This document shows positions 1-11,104 of a stretch of 64,000 bases of DNA, piece after piece. The translations under genes and the position numbers were made by a program. Location of the stretch: contig NC_087068.1 of the NCBI RefSeq assembly GCF_963678635.1, positions 33,861,436 to 33,925,435 on the forward strand, read 5' to 3'. The DNA is from Symsagittifera roscoffensis. Taxonomy: Eukaryota > Xenacoelomorpha > Acoela > Convolutidae. The notes under the pieces were generated by a model that saw only the letters and a list, made by a program, of their open reading frames with translations, made no database searches and was not told the origin of the DNA. Each line of letters opens with the position of its first letter. Positions within the stretch are counted from its first letter, which is position 1.

Positions 1-438
1 ACAAAATTGGTTCTCGAGAGGTTTTAGTTTTTCAAACACGCGTTTCGAGCCTTAAAAAGATGAAATTTTCAAGTTAAATAATATTCTGAATTGGACAAAA
101 AAATTACATCTTCTACAATGTCTAATTTCTGCAAATAGCTATTTTTTTCAACGTCTTTCTTGTTTTTTTTGGAGCAACCAAAAAGAAGTGGATGCAAAGA
201 GCCCACAAGCATGAGCCTTTTGATAAATTAAAAATCTCGAGCCAATGACGCGACCTCCAAAAAACCCATCCTCAAAAATTAAGCCCGCCTCTGAGTGATT
301 TCGAGCAGAGAATTAAGCTAAAAAGTAGTAAGCACGATGAAGGAGATATAACGGGAGGGATAAAGCTTGCTGCTTTACATAAGGCTTGCAATTGGCAAAA
401 CTGCTCCTTTTTCATCTGATAACTATCCAAAATTGTAG
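1..438. other. no recognisable gene
   Basis: AT-rich DNA with no supported frame. An in-frame TAG at 436-438 marks the left limit of the open stretch of the following reverse-transcriptase relic, whose true 5' part may have decayed here. Confidence 0.5.
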
Positions 439-1729
439 ACTAAGCACCCTCAGCGAGCCAAATTTGCAGCTCCAAATCCAGAAAAATTAGATTTTTTTTT
501 TTTCGTAACCAAGTTCGATGTATACAAAGCAATAACTTCCTTTACGAACAGATCAGCAGCAGGTTCTGATAAAATAGTTCCTCAAATTTTTAAAGATCTC
601 GTTGGTAAACCGAACGGCAGTGCAGGACTTAATTTTCCGAAATCGCTTACTAAGCTGATAAATTTCATTGGATATGGCAAAATAGACGAAACACTAGTAT
701 CTTATTTTTTTGGCGCAAAGCTTATCGCCCTCGTAAAAATAGATGGAGGATTGAGACCGATTTTCATAGGCAACACGCTGAGACGTATCGCGTCTAAATA
801 TGCTGGAGACAAGGCCCTCTCCGAGCGACAAAAATGTTTCGGAAACCAACAGGTCGGATGCGGCCCTAAACGAGGAGCAGAAAAAGCTGCACAATCGTAT
901 CGAAACCTAACTGAGAGCAGCGACACACCAAAATGCACTGTTCTATTAAAAAAGATTTTAGGAATGCCTTTAACTCTCTAAATAGAGAAACAAGGCTGAA
1001 TCAGGTTTTTTCAACTCGTCCCGAATTGTACAATGGATGATAACCAGTCTTTATAAGCAGTTCTCCCGGCAGCAAAAGGTGGCGTGGTGTTTCTTCCGCT
1101 CGTCTACTAGCTTTACCCGCTTTCTTAGCCTCAGCAGTAGGAGCGAAAAAAGCCTTAAGCGAAGTTTTGGTCTGGAGCATGAGGATGATACCTATGATGA
1201 TGTGTTTAAACGGTGGTTTGAACTTGAAGAAATTGAAATGGCTCCGGAAAACGAAATCCAAAAAAATTGGACAGAGCTAATTTTTGACACCGAAGTTGCA
1301 GACTTGATTTTACAACTCGAATCAACGGATGTAAAAAGATTCAAAGCGTTCCAAGAACGTCATCCCGTGTATAAATTCAAGGTTAAAACTGTCAAACCAA
1401 CAATTCAGAATTGCAATAGGACTTCGATTATGCTCAAAAATTTGCGAACGGCATAAATGCGTGTGCGGAAAACACGGTGGTTGGCATAGCAGTTTATTTT
1501 CTACTCATACTCCATCTGTTATAGAACCACGACACCTCTACCGGACCGATCAGAAGCGACCAGACGGTTTGAGACGCTCGTTTCATGGGCTGTTGGTAGG
1601 CAGCTCTTGTGGGATTTGACGGTAGTAGAATCCTTAGCCCCTAGTAGGATTAGTGCCGGGTTTGTTTGTAACTCTGGTGCGGCTGCCGCTGAAGCTGAAG
1701 AACAAAAAATGACAAGTATAAAGACTTAA
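439..1729 (+). pseudogene. broken reverse transcriptase with endonuclease-like tail (non-LTR-type retroelement relic)
   Basis: The open frame 439-981 reads like the finger and palm part of a retroelement RT: an AAGSDK block near 556-573, a FFGAKLIALVK block near 706-738, a GGLRPIFIGNTLRR block near 745-786 and a QVGCGPKRGAE block near 850-882. A one-base shift in the A-run near 950-957 moves the frame. The next frame holds DFRNAFNS (about 957-980), the usual first catalytic Asp motif. Most of the remaining palm, including the second Asp pair, is missing, and the text resumes in 1037-1456 with an EIQKNW block. Further frames at about 1452-1619 and 1597-1729 carry KRPDG and LLWDLTVV, like the C-terminal endonuclease-like region of such elements. 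At least three frame changes plus an internal deletion make it dead. The exact RT family is not settled. Confidence 0.6.
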
Positions 1730-2990
1730 TAAATAGATGATGAGTATCTTTTTCGATCACACGCTTTTGATATTTAGGGCGCGGCCGGCCCCAGCACAGA
1801 TTTTTTTGAACAAAATTTGTAAGAATCTAAGCATATGCACTGAGGAACCCAGAGCAGGCAGCTTTTTAAAACAGGCAATCTCCCTGGCAAAACAGATTCC
1901 GAACGCCGCTTGCATACTCTGAACAATAAACGACAAAACATTTTTTGACGAAATTTTTTTTTGTAACACAATTATGTTTGTATATCAATTTTTCTCGTGC
2001 AGAGTTGCGTGTTTTTTTTTTGAAACAAGTTTAATTGAAGAAACAAGTTTAATTGTAAGGACATCAGCTCTTATTATCTCCTTTTTAGCACTATCACTTC
2101 CATATCTAGAAAATTACATGGATTTTGACTGGAATACGCGATGAAGGGACTCCTGACTGTAACCTCGGTTACTATGATACTTTTGACCATCTGATTACCT
2201 TAAGCATTCAAACAAATTGATTTTGTTAAAGCAAGCCATTCGAGCTATGCAACTTTGGTATATTTCATAAGTTATTTCCTAGACGCAATCAGATCGCAAA
2301 AACTTTGATTATTTTCGGCATGATATGCAGACCGATGATGTAACACTGCATCATGCTCCAACTCATGAAAAAGTTTTACCTGTCAATGAATAGCCCAACC
2401 CGTAGAAATCCAACTAAAAATAAAAATAATTCCTACCTGTAATTCCGTTTCGATAGGTCCATGGAGATAAACAAATAATCTTCAAACATTACTGATAGCA
2501 ATAATGAATTAGCATCCTGCTTATATGGATAAAACCAAATTGATCATAATATGGGTGTCCTAGAGCAGCTTTTCATTTATCAAAAATAGTGCTTTTTAGG
2601 ATAATTAGATTTTCTAACATGGCTTTTGCGTGCTGAAAAGGGTGAAAAAATGATTCAAGATACCGTATAAAACAGTTTTATCTGAATTGATGTTATTCAG
2701 ATTTGTGAGCAGCAAACGATATAGCCAACAATTTGGAATTATCAATATTACAATTGATGTCAAACTGTTGTTAATTTTCTACGTTCAACGAATCTGAGGG
2801 GAACTATTTCAAATAAAACTTGTTGAACTCAGAAACCATTTTTTCACTCACTTCCGCGCGTAAAATTGGTGCGACAAAATCTCAACCGCAAATCGCCTCT
2901 TTTATTGTGAATGCCAATTTGTTGACAATGCCGGTGACCTTGTTCAACTTAAACGCCCGAGTCGAGATTTTTCACCTAATTTGAAGCAAG
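1730..2990. other. no recognisable feature
   Basis: AT-rich, stop-dense in all frames. The short frames at 1737-1969 overlap on both strands and have no recognisable motif, so they are not called as genes. Confidence 0.5.
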
Positions 2991-3115
2991 ATTTGAGCGG
3001 TTTGAGCGGTTTTTTTAGACAATTACGCTCAAAATCTTGCTTGAAAATGAGCGGTTTGAGCGGTTTTTGAACGGTTTATCTAAAAAAAACGCTCAAAAAC
3101 CGCGCAAGATTTAAA
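2991..3115. repeat. GAGCGGTTT direct and inverted repeat cluster
   Basis: The motif TTTGAGCGGTTT recurs in tandem at about 2993-3010 and 3050-3067. Its complement (AACGCTCAAAA) occurs near 3023 and 3087. The two outer parts can pair as a hairpin. Function unknown. Confidence 0.5.
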
Positions 3116-3125
3116 AATAAAAAAT

Positions 3126-3198
3126 CGACCACGGAGGGATTCGAACCCGCAATCTTCTGATTCGAAGTCTGACGCTTTATCCGTTAGTCTATGCCGAC
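3126..3198 (-). pseudogene. tRNA-Arg(UCG)-like sequence, degenerate
   Basis: The complement is exactly 73 nt, with a TTCGAAT T-loop, a B-box-like GGTTCGAATCC, a CTTCGAA anticodon loop (anticodon TCG) and a terminal G like the Arg discriminator. Pairing is poor. I see three mismatches in the acceptor stem (positions 2, 4 and 7), a mismatch in the centre of the anticodon stem, one in the T stem and a weak D stem. It is best read as a tRNA pseudogene or the head of an old tRNA-derived SINE. Confidence 0.55.
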
Positions 3199-3299
3199 TT
3201 GATGCAAGCATAATATTCGCTGTATTTGTTCTGTATTTTCGCTGCATTTACTCATTTGAAAATCAAAAAGCTCTTTAAAATGTCTCATGTAATCCCACG

Positions 3300-3412
3300 A
3301 CCACCTCTTACTAGAGTTGATGTCCCCCCTCACCTCTTACTAGAGTTGATGTCCCTTACTAGAGTTAGATGTACGTTGAGGGGGGGTACGTTGAGGGGGG
3401 GTACGTTCAAAT
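3300..3412. repeat. short direct repeats (TTACTAGAGTTGATG and GTACGTTGAGGGGGG)
   Basis: CACCTCTTACTAGAGTTGATG occurs twice, with a third partial copy. GTACGTTGAGGGGGG follows twice in tandem with a third start. The block explains the short open frame 3226-3456, which is therefore not called a gene. Confidence 0.6.
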
Positions 3413-3592
3413 CAACTTCGCTCAGAACAACCGCGGTCAAAATACTGTTGTTCTAGATTAATTGGGTTTTTTGATGTTTCTTTACACGGTTTTACATCTG
3501 AAATACAATAAAACTTGATTTCAGACGTCAAAATGAGCACTTTTAGGTTAATCAACTTCGCTCAGATTCGCTGACATAACAGGATATAGGAT

Positions 3593-4002
3593 ATTGCCAA
3601 CCAGGGGCGGATTTATGGGGGGAGGGGGAGGACGCCTTCCCCCCTCTCAGGGATTTGACCCCCTGCCGACCCGGAGGGTCCCCCCTTCGAACTGTTTTGA
3701 GATATCTATTTTTGGCTGACGGACCCTAAAATTTTTTCTAATTAAAGGCGCCTTTGGTGCAAATATATACTAATTTTAAGGGGGGAGCTCGCGCCAAAAA
3801 ATTGCTAATTTTTGGTGGATAATTTTCCAAAAGTGCCTTAAGACGCTATTTTTCAATTTTTTATGGCCCAAAACAGGGTTTCTTTAGAGCTTTGGGGGAG
3901 CTCGGAAAATCATTTTGATCGATTTAAAAAAAAGAGAGAAAACTTTCGAAAACTTTTTGCGAATCCCCCCTTAAGAAAATTCTAGATCCGCCCGGTGGCA
4001 AT
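3593..4002. mobile_element. MITE-like element with GGGCGGAT terminal inverted repeats
   Basis: The left end reads ATTGCCA..CAGGGGCGGATTTA. The right end, complemented, reads ATTGCCACCGGGCGGATCTA. The two match with small indels over about 22 bp. The roughly 410-bp interior is rich in G and C runs, unlike its flanks, and has no gene. No clean target-site duplication was found, so the boundaries are approximate. Family unassigned. Confidence 0.5.
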
Positions 4003-4061
4003 AATTTGGCATTAACTGAAGAAAAGATCAACATGCTCTAGATCGCCAATATTAAAATTAG

Positions 4062-4253
4062 TAGCAAAAAGTTCGGACAGACAAAAATAATCAAAAAGGG
4101 GCAAATGACCTTTTTCAGACAATTTTTTCATGCAAAAGCTAATTTTTCAGACAGAGAAAGTATGTCTCAGCGTCACCTAAAACTTCAATTTTGCATTGCT
4201 CAAAATTAGCAGATTGCTCTCTTTAATTATTTCTGTCTGTCCGAACTTTTTGC
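4062..4253. repeat. small inverted-repeat element (GTTCGGACAGAC ends)
   Basis: The left arm GCAAAAAGTTCGGACAGAC and the right arm GTCTGTCCGAACTTTTTGC are complements, about 150 bp apart. They match the ends of the larger palindrome at 4373-5513. A third decayed arm lies near 4271-4310. Confidence 0.6.
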
Positions 4254-4372
4254 AACTCTCCATATTAGAAGCAAAAAGTTGCAACAGATCGAAATAATTA
4301 AAAAGAGCAAACTGCCAATGTTGAGAAACTTTTGCATGCAAATTCAGGTTTTTAGGTGATCTTGAGTCATAT

Positions 4373-5513
4373 AGAGAGTTGCAAAAAGTTCGGACAGACA
4401 GAATTGATTAAAAAGAGCAACTGTCTAGACATCAACGGAAATTAAAACTGAAATAAACATAACGTCGAAAGTTCATAAACCAGAGTTTTGTTCGAAAATT
4501 ATAACCACGGCGGGCAATTGCATCCAAAGCGTCGAATAGTAAACCTTGAAAGAGGAAAACTTCTGCTCAGGGTGGCTATTGTTTTTCTGCGATTAGTTTC
4601 CCAATTTTAAATGATTTGATCATCTTCACTGCCGTTTGTTTTTTTTTTGGTGCGCCTTAATCTGTTTTTTTTTCTGTGTTTCGGTTTCTAACTAATTTTG
4701 CTAACTGTTTTACAGTAAAATCTGGATGTTCATTGCAATATTTAAAAATTAGGCTAGCATAATCTTCGGATATCCAACGGTCTTGCATTTTGAGTTTGGC
4801 CTGACTAAAAATTCAAGGTTTTTCGGCTTCAGATTTTGCATGCAAAAAAGCGTCGAAAAGCACTGATTGCACATTTTAATTAATTCTGTCTGTCCGAACT
4901 TTTTGCTACTAATTATACTTTTTGTTTTCAAAGCTATAATTAGCAGCAAAACGTCCGGACAGACAGAATTAATTAAAATGAGCAATCAGTGCTTTTCGAC
5001 GCTTTTTTGCAAGCAAAAGCTGAAGCCGAAGAACCTTGAATTTTTTGTCAGACCAAATTCAAAATGCGAAATCGACATTATCCGATGATTATGCTAGCCT
5101 AGTTTTCAAATACTGCTATGAACATACAGATTTTACTATGGAACATTTCGACTCTTTGGATCCAGTTGCCCGCCGTGGTTTTAGGTTTTAAGCCAAAATC
5201 GGATCAACTTGAAAATTTCCCCTTTATTGTATCTACTAAAGAATCTCTACCCCTGCAAATAAAAACAGTAAATTCGAACAAGAACGTTGCATATAAATTC
5301 AAATTTTGCTGCATTCTGATTGGTCGAAAGATCGCTGCAAGTAACTTCAATGATGATCTCCTCCCCTTTCTTGAAAGACGGAATGTTAAGTAGATCCCGT
5401 AACTCTGCTTTATGAACTTTCGCTGTTATGTTTACTTCAGTTTTATTTTCCGTTCTAGACAGTTGCTCTTTTTAATTAATTCTGTCTGTCCGAACTTTTT
5501 AAAACTCTCCATA
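4373..5513. mobile_element. 1.14-kb palindrome, foldback-type element
   Basis: The arms pair from the outer ends (GTTGCAAAAAGTTCGGACAG at about 4379 against its complement near 5485-5505) to a centre near 4917-4935. Matching blocks include AACCACGGCGGGCAA (4503) with TTGCCCGCCGTGGTT (5167), and GGCTAGCATAATC (4752) with GATTATGCTAGCC (5087). Arms are about 540 bp with small indels. The open frames 4749-4985 on - and 4867-5088 on + are near-identical products of the two arms, not genes. The frame 5118-5393 lies wholly in the right arm and has no recognised domain. Confidence 0.7.
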
Positions 5514-6329
5514 ACTTTCGTATGCAAAAAGTTTTGAAATAATTCATATGCTTTTTAATTAATTCTGTGTTCGAACCTTTTTGCAATTCTCTATAATGCC
5601 AAAAAATTCGCATTAACTCTAATTCCATGTGGTAAAACGATCATGCGGTAAGGCACTGAATTTAATTATGATTTGTATAGAAAAAGTTTTGGAGCTGGTA
5701 GTTTTGCACGTTGACGCCAAATGTTACTAAGAGTTGCATACAAATTTGTTTTTCGGCTCGACCATGACGTAAAAAATTGTTTCGTGTTTTGCAGACAAAT
5801 ATTTTGCAAAACTTATAGTTAGAGGAGTTTTGAAAGTTTGAACAGGCAAAATTAATCAAGCGCAATTTGCTAATTTTGAACAATTTGACTTTTCAAGCGG
5901 CAAGCTTTGAATCATTTCTGGGCGTAAACCATCAATTCACTTAACACACATTTTTAGCAAATGAATGGAATGAAAGATCGATCGTTCTAACTATGGCTCT
6001 GATTAATTTATTTTCGAGAAGGTTGGTCAGGGCATAACTGATAAGACCAGTTTTTCAAAAAATGTGGTGTTTGTTACAATAGGTTGTAATTTTGAGTAAA
6101 GTGCATGTATTTTCAGAACTGTTATGCTTAATATAGTCATTTTATTTTCAATCAATTGATATCTTAGTTAGATAGTTTTTGTAAATACATTACTCTGCAA
6201 AATGAAATGCTATTCTAAGACTCAATTTTTACCTTTCTTCTGCCGAAAAAGTTGGCTTATGAAATAATTTAACAATAATGTGCTAAGTATAGCAAAAGCG
6301 ATCCAGTTATTGATATTGAACCTATCACC
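5514..6329. other. no recognisable gene
   Basis: A further decayed copy of the GTTCGAAC..TTTTTGCAA end sequence lies at about 5545-5600. The rest is AT-rich with no supported feature. Confidence 0.45.
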
Positions 6330-6720
6330 CAGTGTTGGAAAAAAAACTTTTTTATTCAAAAAATCAATTAAACAGCATTTGTTTTAATAAAAAACATGTT
6401 TTTTAACAGTTTGTTCAGCTCTAACTTTCTGCCCTCATACTGATGATCTTTATAGATATGCGGCAAGAAAAATGGAGTCAGATAATCATCACTTTTTTTG
6501 CTGCAAAATGTTTAAGATGATTCGGTGCAGCATTGCACAGATCGAGCCGGCTCAATAAAGGCAGGCGGACCATACCCCTTTTGCAGCGGTTTGACTCCCA
6601 GACAATGCTAGTTTTTTGCAATAATTTCAAAAAAATGAAAAACACTGTTTTTTATTTTATGTTTTAAACCGTGTTTTTTTGCCTTGTTTTAAAACATGAT
6701 TTAAAGCAGTCCCAACCCTG
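6330..6720. mobile_element. hAT-like MITE (CAGTGTTGG/CCAACCCTG ends)
   Basis: The left terminus is CAGTGTTGG and the right terminus CCAACCCTG, a 9-bp inverted repeat with one mismatch. It bounds 391 bp that contain sub-terminal stretches of the GTTTTAAA and AAAACATG type. CAGxGTTGG ends are common in non-autonomous hAT elements. The flanking 8-mers are only partly alike, so a target duplication is not proven. Confidence 0.5.
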
Positions 6721-9079
6721 CTACAACTTATTGTAATATATCACCAATAATGTTGCTCTCTTCTAGCTAAGCCATGCATAACACACGGCTAACACAACCG
6801 GTCGGCCACCGTTTTCCCTATTTTTGACAACTTACAAAACAGTTGGAAAATTGTGAAAGCTCTTCATTTTTTTTTCCGTCAATTAACCTTTCACGGTATC
6901 GCGGAGAGCAATCCAATGTAAGGCTTAAAAATTCGATTCCATTATCAAAGTTTTAGTTTAAAAAATGATTGTCGCTGATATTGATCTGCTAGTGCTGTTA
7001 TGGCACTGGCAGATCAAGCTTCGCACTGATGCCGTGGCCATCGTGCAAATTAGCTAGATAGTGTGCAACGTATAGCACAGTATTTTCCAGCAATATCAAT
7101 TACAATTACACAGAAAACTTTTGGCATTTAAGAAGAACACTACTACTACTGTTGATCCATAGTCAACTGACATAGCACTCCAATTTAATTGCGTGTTTTC
7201 AGGTTTGTTCCTGGAATCAACTCACTAACTTTTTTTAAAAAAAAATCAAAGTTGAATTATGATTCACTCCACCGCTAAAAAGCAGTCCTGAAATCGAAAT
7301 ACCAGATCTATTTTTCTCGACACAGAAAACAATGATAAATCTTCCTAGAGCCGGAGTAGCAACTGAAACGGTTTTAAATCGATATTACACTTGACTCACC
7401 CGTCGTCGACATATTTCCTTACCACTCTAAGAGTGGTCGGAATAATGAAAAATTCTTTGGTCCCAATTTATCAACATAGACTTGAAAAATGAATTTTTAA
7501 ACAGCAGTATTTTGAATTCAATTTTAAGAAATAACAAGGAATGGGGGTTGCTGTGCAAGTAGAGAATGTTCCGACCGTCATTTTTTTTAAACGAAAACTA
7601 AAAAGTAAAAACAAACATCTATTTCGTTATTTTCAGTTCTTCCGTTGTTTATTTTTTATTTCATAAGATAGATTGAATGGGTCAATTATCCATATGAACC
7701 AGTTGAAAATAGTCAAAAAATGTCTCTAGAATTAATTTCGAAATTTGTCTTATATTGCAAATTCAGATCACGCCACAAAAAAACAAAAAAATCCAGACAA
7801 TTTTTATGATCAGTGAGACCAGTTTTTTGAGTTTTTGATACTTGAATCCGAATCACGACAATAGGGCTTTAATATGATACCGTATTTACCCCCTTCGAGT
7901 TTTGTTTGAGGTAGTCAAAATCGGGAAAAACACCTATGCCATAATTGCTTCCCATCCCCTATAAGGGAAGAGGGTGGGTAATTGGTGGTCGGAACAATGA
8001 GGCTCAATGCACTTTAAAAACACATATTAAGTTCAAAATGAATCTTGTGACACTGTTTTAGCAGTTTTAATTGTCTTTTTTTTAGGCAGCTGCAACTTTT
8101 ATCTCCGCAACGTTTGTTCATCCAGCATACTCCTGATTGAGTGATCTATGTAATGATCACTGCATCAAAACGTGAGCATTGAATGCAAAGCAACTCTGTT
8201 ACTGAGCATGCTCCAGAAAACTCGACAGTATGAATATCCGTTTACATGATTCCGTTGTTCATTGAGAAGGCTTGTTTCAGAAGCTGCATCCACCCACGTC
8301 ACTCTTGCTTCAGCTGGGCTGTGCAAGACAACTAACGAAGTCTCCCGATAAAATCATGTGAAGAGCTTTTCCCACCAATATGCATGTCTGTATCAAACAA
8401 TCAGTCACTATCAAAACAAATTACAGCTTGATGTAAACTTTACCATTTTACAGCTCATTTAAAAAAAAACGTTCCATGATTCATGACAGCATTGAAACAA
8501 CCATCTCATAGCTTAAAACTTTAAAATTCATGATTAAAACATCATTGAAATTACGAGCTCGTAGTACAAAAAAGGATGCAATATACCTATCTTTTTGTAA
8601 ATACAAACCTTAGAACCACAGGAAAAGCGTGGATAACTCAAGACAACATAATATGAAAACATAACCAACAAACGGTTGAATATACCGATGAACTCAAGAA
8701 AACCGAAAAACGACTTATTCTTCGAATTATTTTAAAAGAAAGGTATAGGATCCTTTATGATTGTCATTTTTCGCATAAAACTAAACCAATTTGACAAAAC
8801 TGAACCAATAAAGAACTAAACCTTCATGCCGCTTGGAAATCTTTGAATTTAATTTCACTTTGAAACCAAAAATCTAAGAGCCACTACGTCGAAAAATTAT
8901 ATCAAAAAGGTGAAAAAAAACTACATTTCATAAGTTTGTTTTGTATGATATTCAATTTTAGGAAAAGATAATGGAACCTGATCTAAACTACATTTTATGA
9001 TTGGATAAATTAGATATTTTACCAATGTAAAGTATTTAATATTAACCAATCATGATCCATCTAACTAACAATCCACTTA
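6721..9079. other. no recognisable gene
   Basis: About 2.4 kb of AT-rich DNA without long frames, RNA genes or clear repeats that I can support by reading. Confidence 0.4.
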
Positions 9080-9390
9080 TTTGTAAGTGCTGAAATTACT
9101 TGTAATTTCAGCACCAGAGAGATTTGAATTTAACTTAGAAGTTAGTTGGACTCTCCCGAGTGCTTCAGCAGCCGCAATAAACCAGTATACCCTAGATCTA
9201 TTGAGCCTAGCAGAGACTAGTTAAACAACCTGAGACTAGATAGTATAAGAGTAAGATTAGGATCGGTATTAGACTAAGAAGTTGCACGAATCTATCCGGC
9301 CGAAAATAAGATAGCGTGACGAGCAGACGGTGTACCCTATCCGAAATTACTCTATGAGTTACACTTCGGTCCTAACTCATCTGGTGCGAC
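9080..9390 (+). promoter_or_regulatory. possible 5' LTR end and leader, with perfect 12-bp hairpin
   Basis: TGCTGAAATTAC (9088-9099) and GTAATTTCAGCA (9102-9113) form a perfect 12-bp inverted repeat around TT. An AATAAA lies at 9176-9181. A TGG-starting stretch, TGGTGCGACC near 9382, would suit a primer-binding site, but I cannot match it to a known tRNA end. With no second LTR in view, this remains an inference from position. Confidence 0.3.
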
Positions 9391-9700
9391 CATAAGTCTC
9401 GAACAAGACCTTAATAGCTTAGAATTAACCAATAATAGATTAGAAATTAGACAAAACATTAACAAAATGTTATACGACGATAATTTAATCGAAATGTCTC
9501 TACGACTCAATAGATCAGAACCAATATTCCGAACGATAACAGAACTACCCGGAATTGGAAGAAGACCTCGAACCAGAGACGACATACGACAAAGTAGAAA
9601 CTTACCCTATAGTTATATGATAGTTCGGCAAAAGCCAACACAAACTTTTGTATTTAGAATACTACTAGCAATGAATTTAGATTTTCATTTACAAACATAA
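9320..9700 (+). CDS. leader open frame, unknown (doubtful)
   Basis: This frame is open between a TGA at 9317-9319 and a TAA at 9698-9700. Its first ATG is at 9467, giving 77 codons. The text is charged and Arg/Leu-rich (for example LNRSEPIFRTITELPG) with no domain that I recognise. It overlaps the candidate primer-binding site, which argues against a normal protein gene unless it is a spliced leader exon. It could equally be a chance open stretch in a G-poor leader. Confidence 0.2.
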   Translation, partial: RADGVPYPKLLYELHFGPNSSGATISLEQDLNSLELTNNRLEIRQNINKMLYDDNLIEMSLRLNRSEPIFRTITELPGIGRRPRTRDDIRQSRNLPYSYMIVRQKPTQTFVFRILLAMNLDFHLQT

Positions 9701-10636
9701 AATTTTGAAGTCAATCTTCAAAATCATTTCAGGCGCCAAACAAAATTATTAATATACAATAACGATTGATAAAAAGATCTCAGATCGTTTTCCTAAAATT
9801 CTGCAGTAATATACAAAACATGTTTGAAAAATATTTATTGAAAAATCAAAATAAAAATTAGTAGCATGACAATAAATGGTTAGTAATCATAAATCATCCT
9901 GTTGTTCCAGCTTCATCACCTAAACATAACAGCATTCATAAGCTCACTAATATCATAAAAACACTAAATCTTTTCCTTACACAAATTTAAATCATTTAAA
10001 AACTTAAATTCACTTAAATTTAAAATCAGATCATCAAGGCTTATCCTTGGATCTTAAATCATTTTCTATTTAATTAAATTTAAAACTTGATCATCAAGGC
10101 CTATCCTTGGATCAAAAAAGAACAACTTTGTTCTCCCCCACCCACTTAACTAGTGTCTAACGACCTCAAACGTCGATTCACTATCCAACCCTTTCTAAAA
10201 ACCCAGGACTAATAGAAATTTTTACAAAAAACAAAACTAATCATTCAAATTAAGATAAACAGTGAAGAACTTCGGTTATTCATCCTTCACTTGATCCCCC
10301 CTCTTACCAGACCCAGGATAAATCTTAGACTTAGTAAGTTTATAATAGTATCTAACGAACTACTCGCGTTCTAATTATACCTGAACCTTGTGGATCGATT
10401 TACTATTCTCCAACCCTTGAACACAATCACTACCCCTAAGTAAGATTAAGTGAGTTAACACCTTAGCTTATACTAGCCACGAGAAAGTAAAAAATCATTC
10501 TTCGGAATAGATATACTTTTCTCTCCAACCCTGAACAAATAGACCCAGGTTAAGCTAACCAAAAAATCGTAAGGACTAACAGTTTAAGCAAATAGAAATC
10601 ATTTAACAACCTTTTGCACCCGTCATCCTAAACCTT
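9701..10636 (+). other. retroelement leader with repeated modules
   Basis: Non-coding leader of about 0.9 kb. GATCATCAAGGC(T/C)TATCC TTGGATC occurs at about 10028-10052 and again at 10090-10114, each internally palindromic (GATC..AAGG..CCTT..GATC). The short phrases TCCAACCCT and ACCCAGG recur three times each (10182-10560). They look like divergent copies of one module, as might be found in an RNA packaging or translation-control region. Confidence 0.45.
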
Positions 10637-11104
10637 ATGTCATTTAAAAACCTAGGAAATAAACAAACAATCGTTTTACACAATTGTGAAATAGATAACA
10701 AAAAATACGACCTTGTAATCACACCTCATACACAAACAGTTGGATACATTCGAACAAAACGACAAACACTAAAGAGAAAAATCATAACTAAACAAAAACA
10801 AATAACACGAAAAAGATTTTCAAAAAATCGAAACGCATTTTCAGAATCAGAAACCAACAGTTTAGACGAACTTTATAAACTAAAAGAATCAATAGATAAA
10901 AATTGCCCAATTCACGATCAATTATATTTCTCTGACTCAGAAACAACTTCAAATTCATCAAAAAGAGGAAAAAGAAGAATAAAAAAGCAGTATAAACACA
11001 AACCAGTTAATTTATACAATTGGAATCAACCAATTAGACACATTGATAATTACATATTAACAGTCATCGAACGAAAAAATGAGCTCAACGCACACCCCAG
11101 GTGA
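10637..11104 (+). CDS. basic pre-gag protein of the retroelement, unknown function
   Basis: 155 codons, rich in Lys and Arg. Basic clusters lie near residues 48-75 (KRQTLKRKIITKQKQITRKR) and 115-125 (KRGKRRIKKQYKHK), with a Ser/Glu patch between them. There is no signal peptide or membrane segment. It resembles no gag, protease or polymerase domain known to me. It shares the element's G-poor composition and direction. Its last 26 nt overlap the start of the next frame (11079) in a different phase, which suggests coordinated expression. The basic clusters could bind nucleic acid or act in nuclear entry, but this is inference. An accessory role like that of complex retroviruses is possible and untested. 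Confidence 0.55.
   Translation: MSFKNLGNKQTIVLHNCEIDNKKYDLVITPHTQTVGYIRTKRQTLKRKIITKQKQITRKRFSKNRNAFSESETNSLDELYKLKESIDKNCPIHDQLYFSDSETTSNSSKRGKRRIKKQYKHKPVNLYNWNQPIRHIDNYILTVIERKNELNAHPR

Noticed and set aside
1001-1261. 86-codon - strand frame.
   Set aside because: Shadow of the RT relic, whose + strand text carries the recognisable motifs.
3226-3456. 76-codon + frame with TLRGGTLRGGT repeat.
   Set aside because: Produced by the tandem GTACGTTGAGGGGGG repeats.
5662-5883. 73-codon - strand frame.
   Set aside because: No motif, no start context, AT-rich chance frame.
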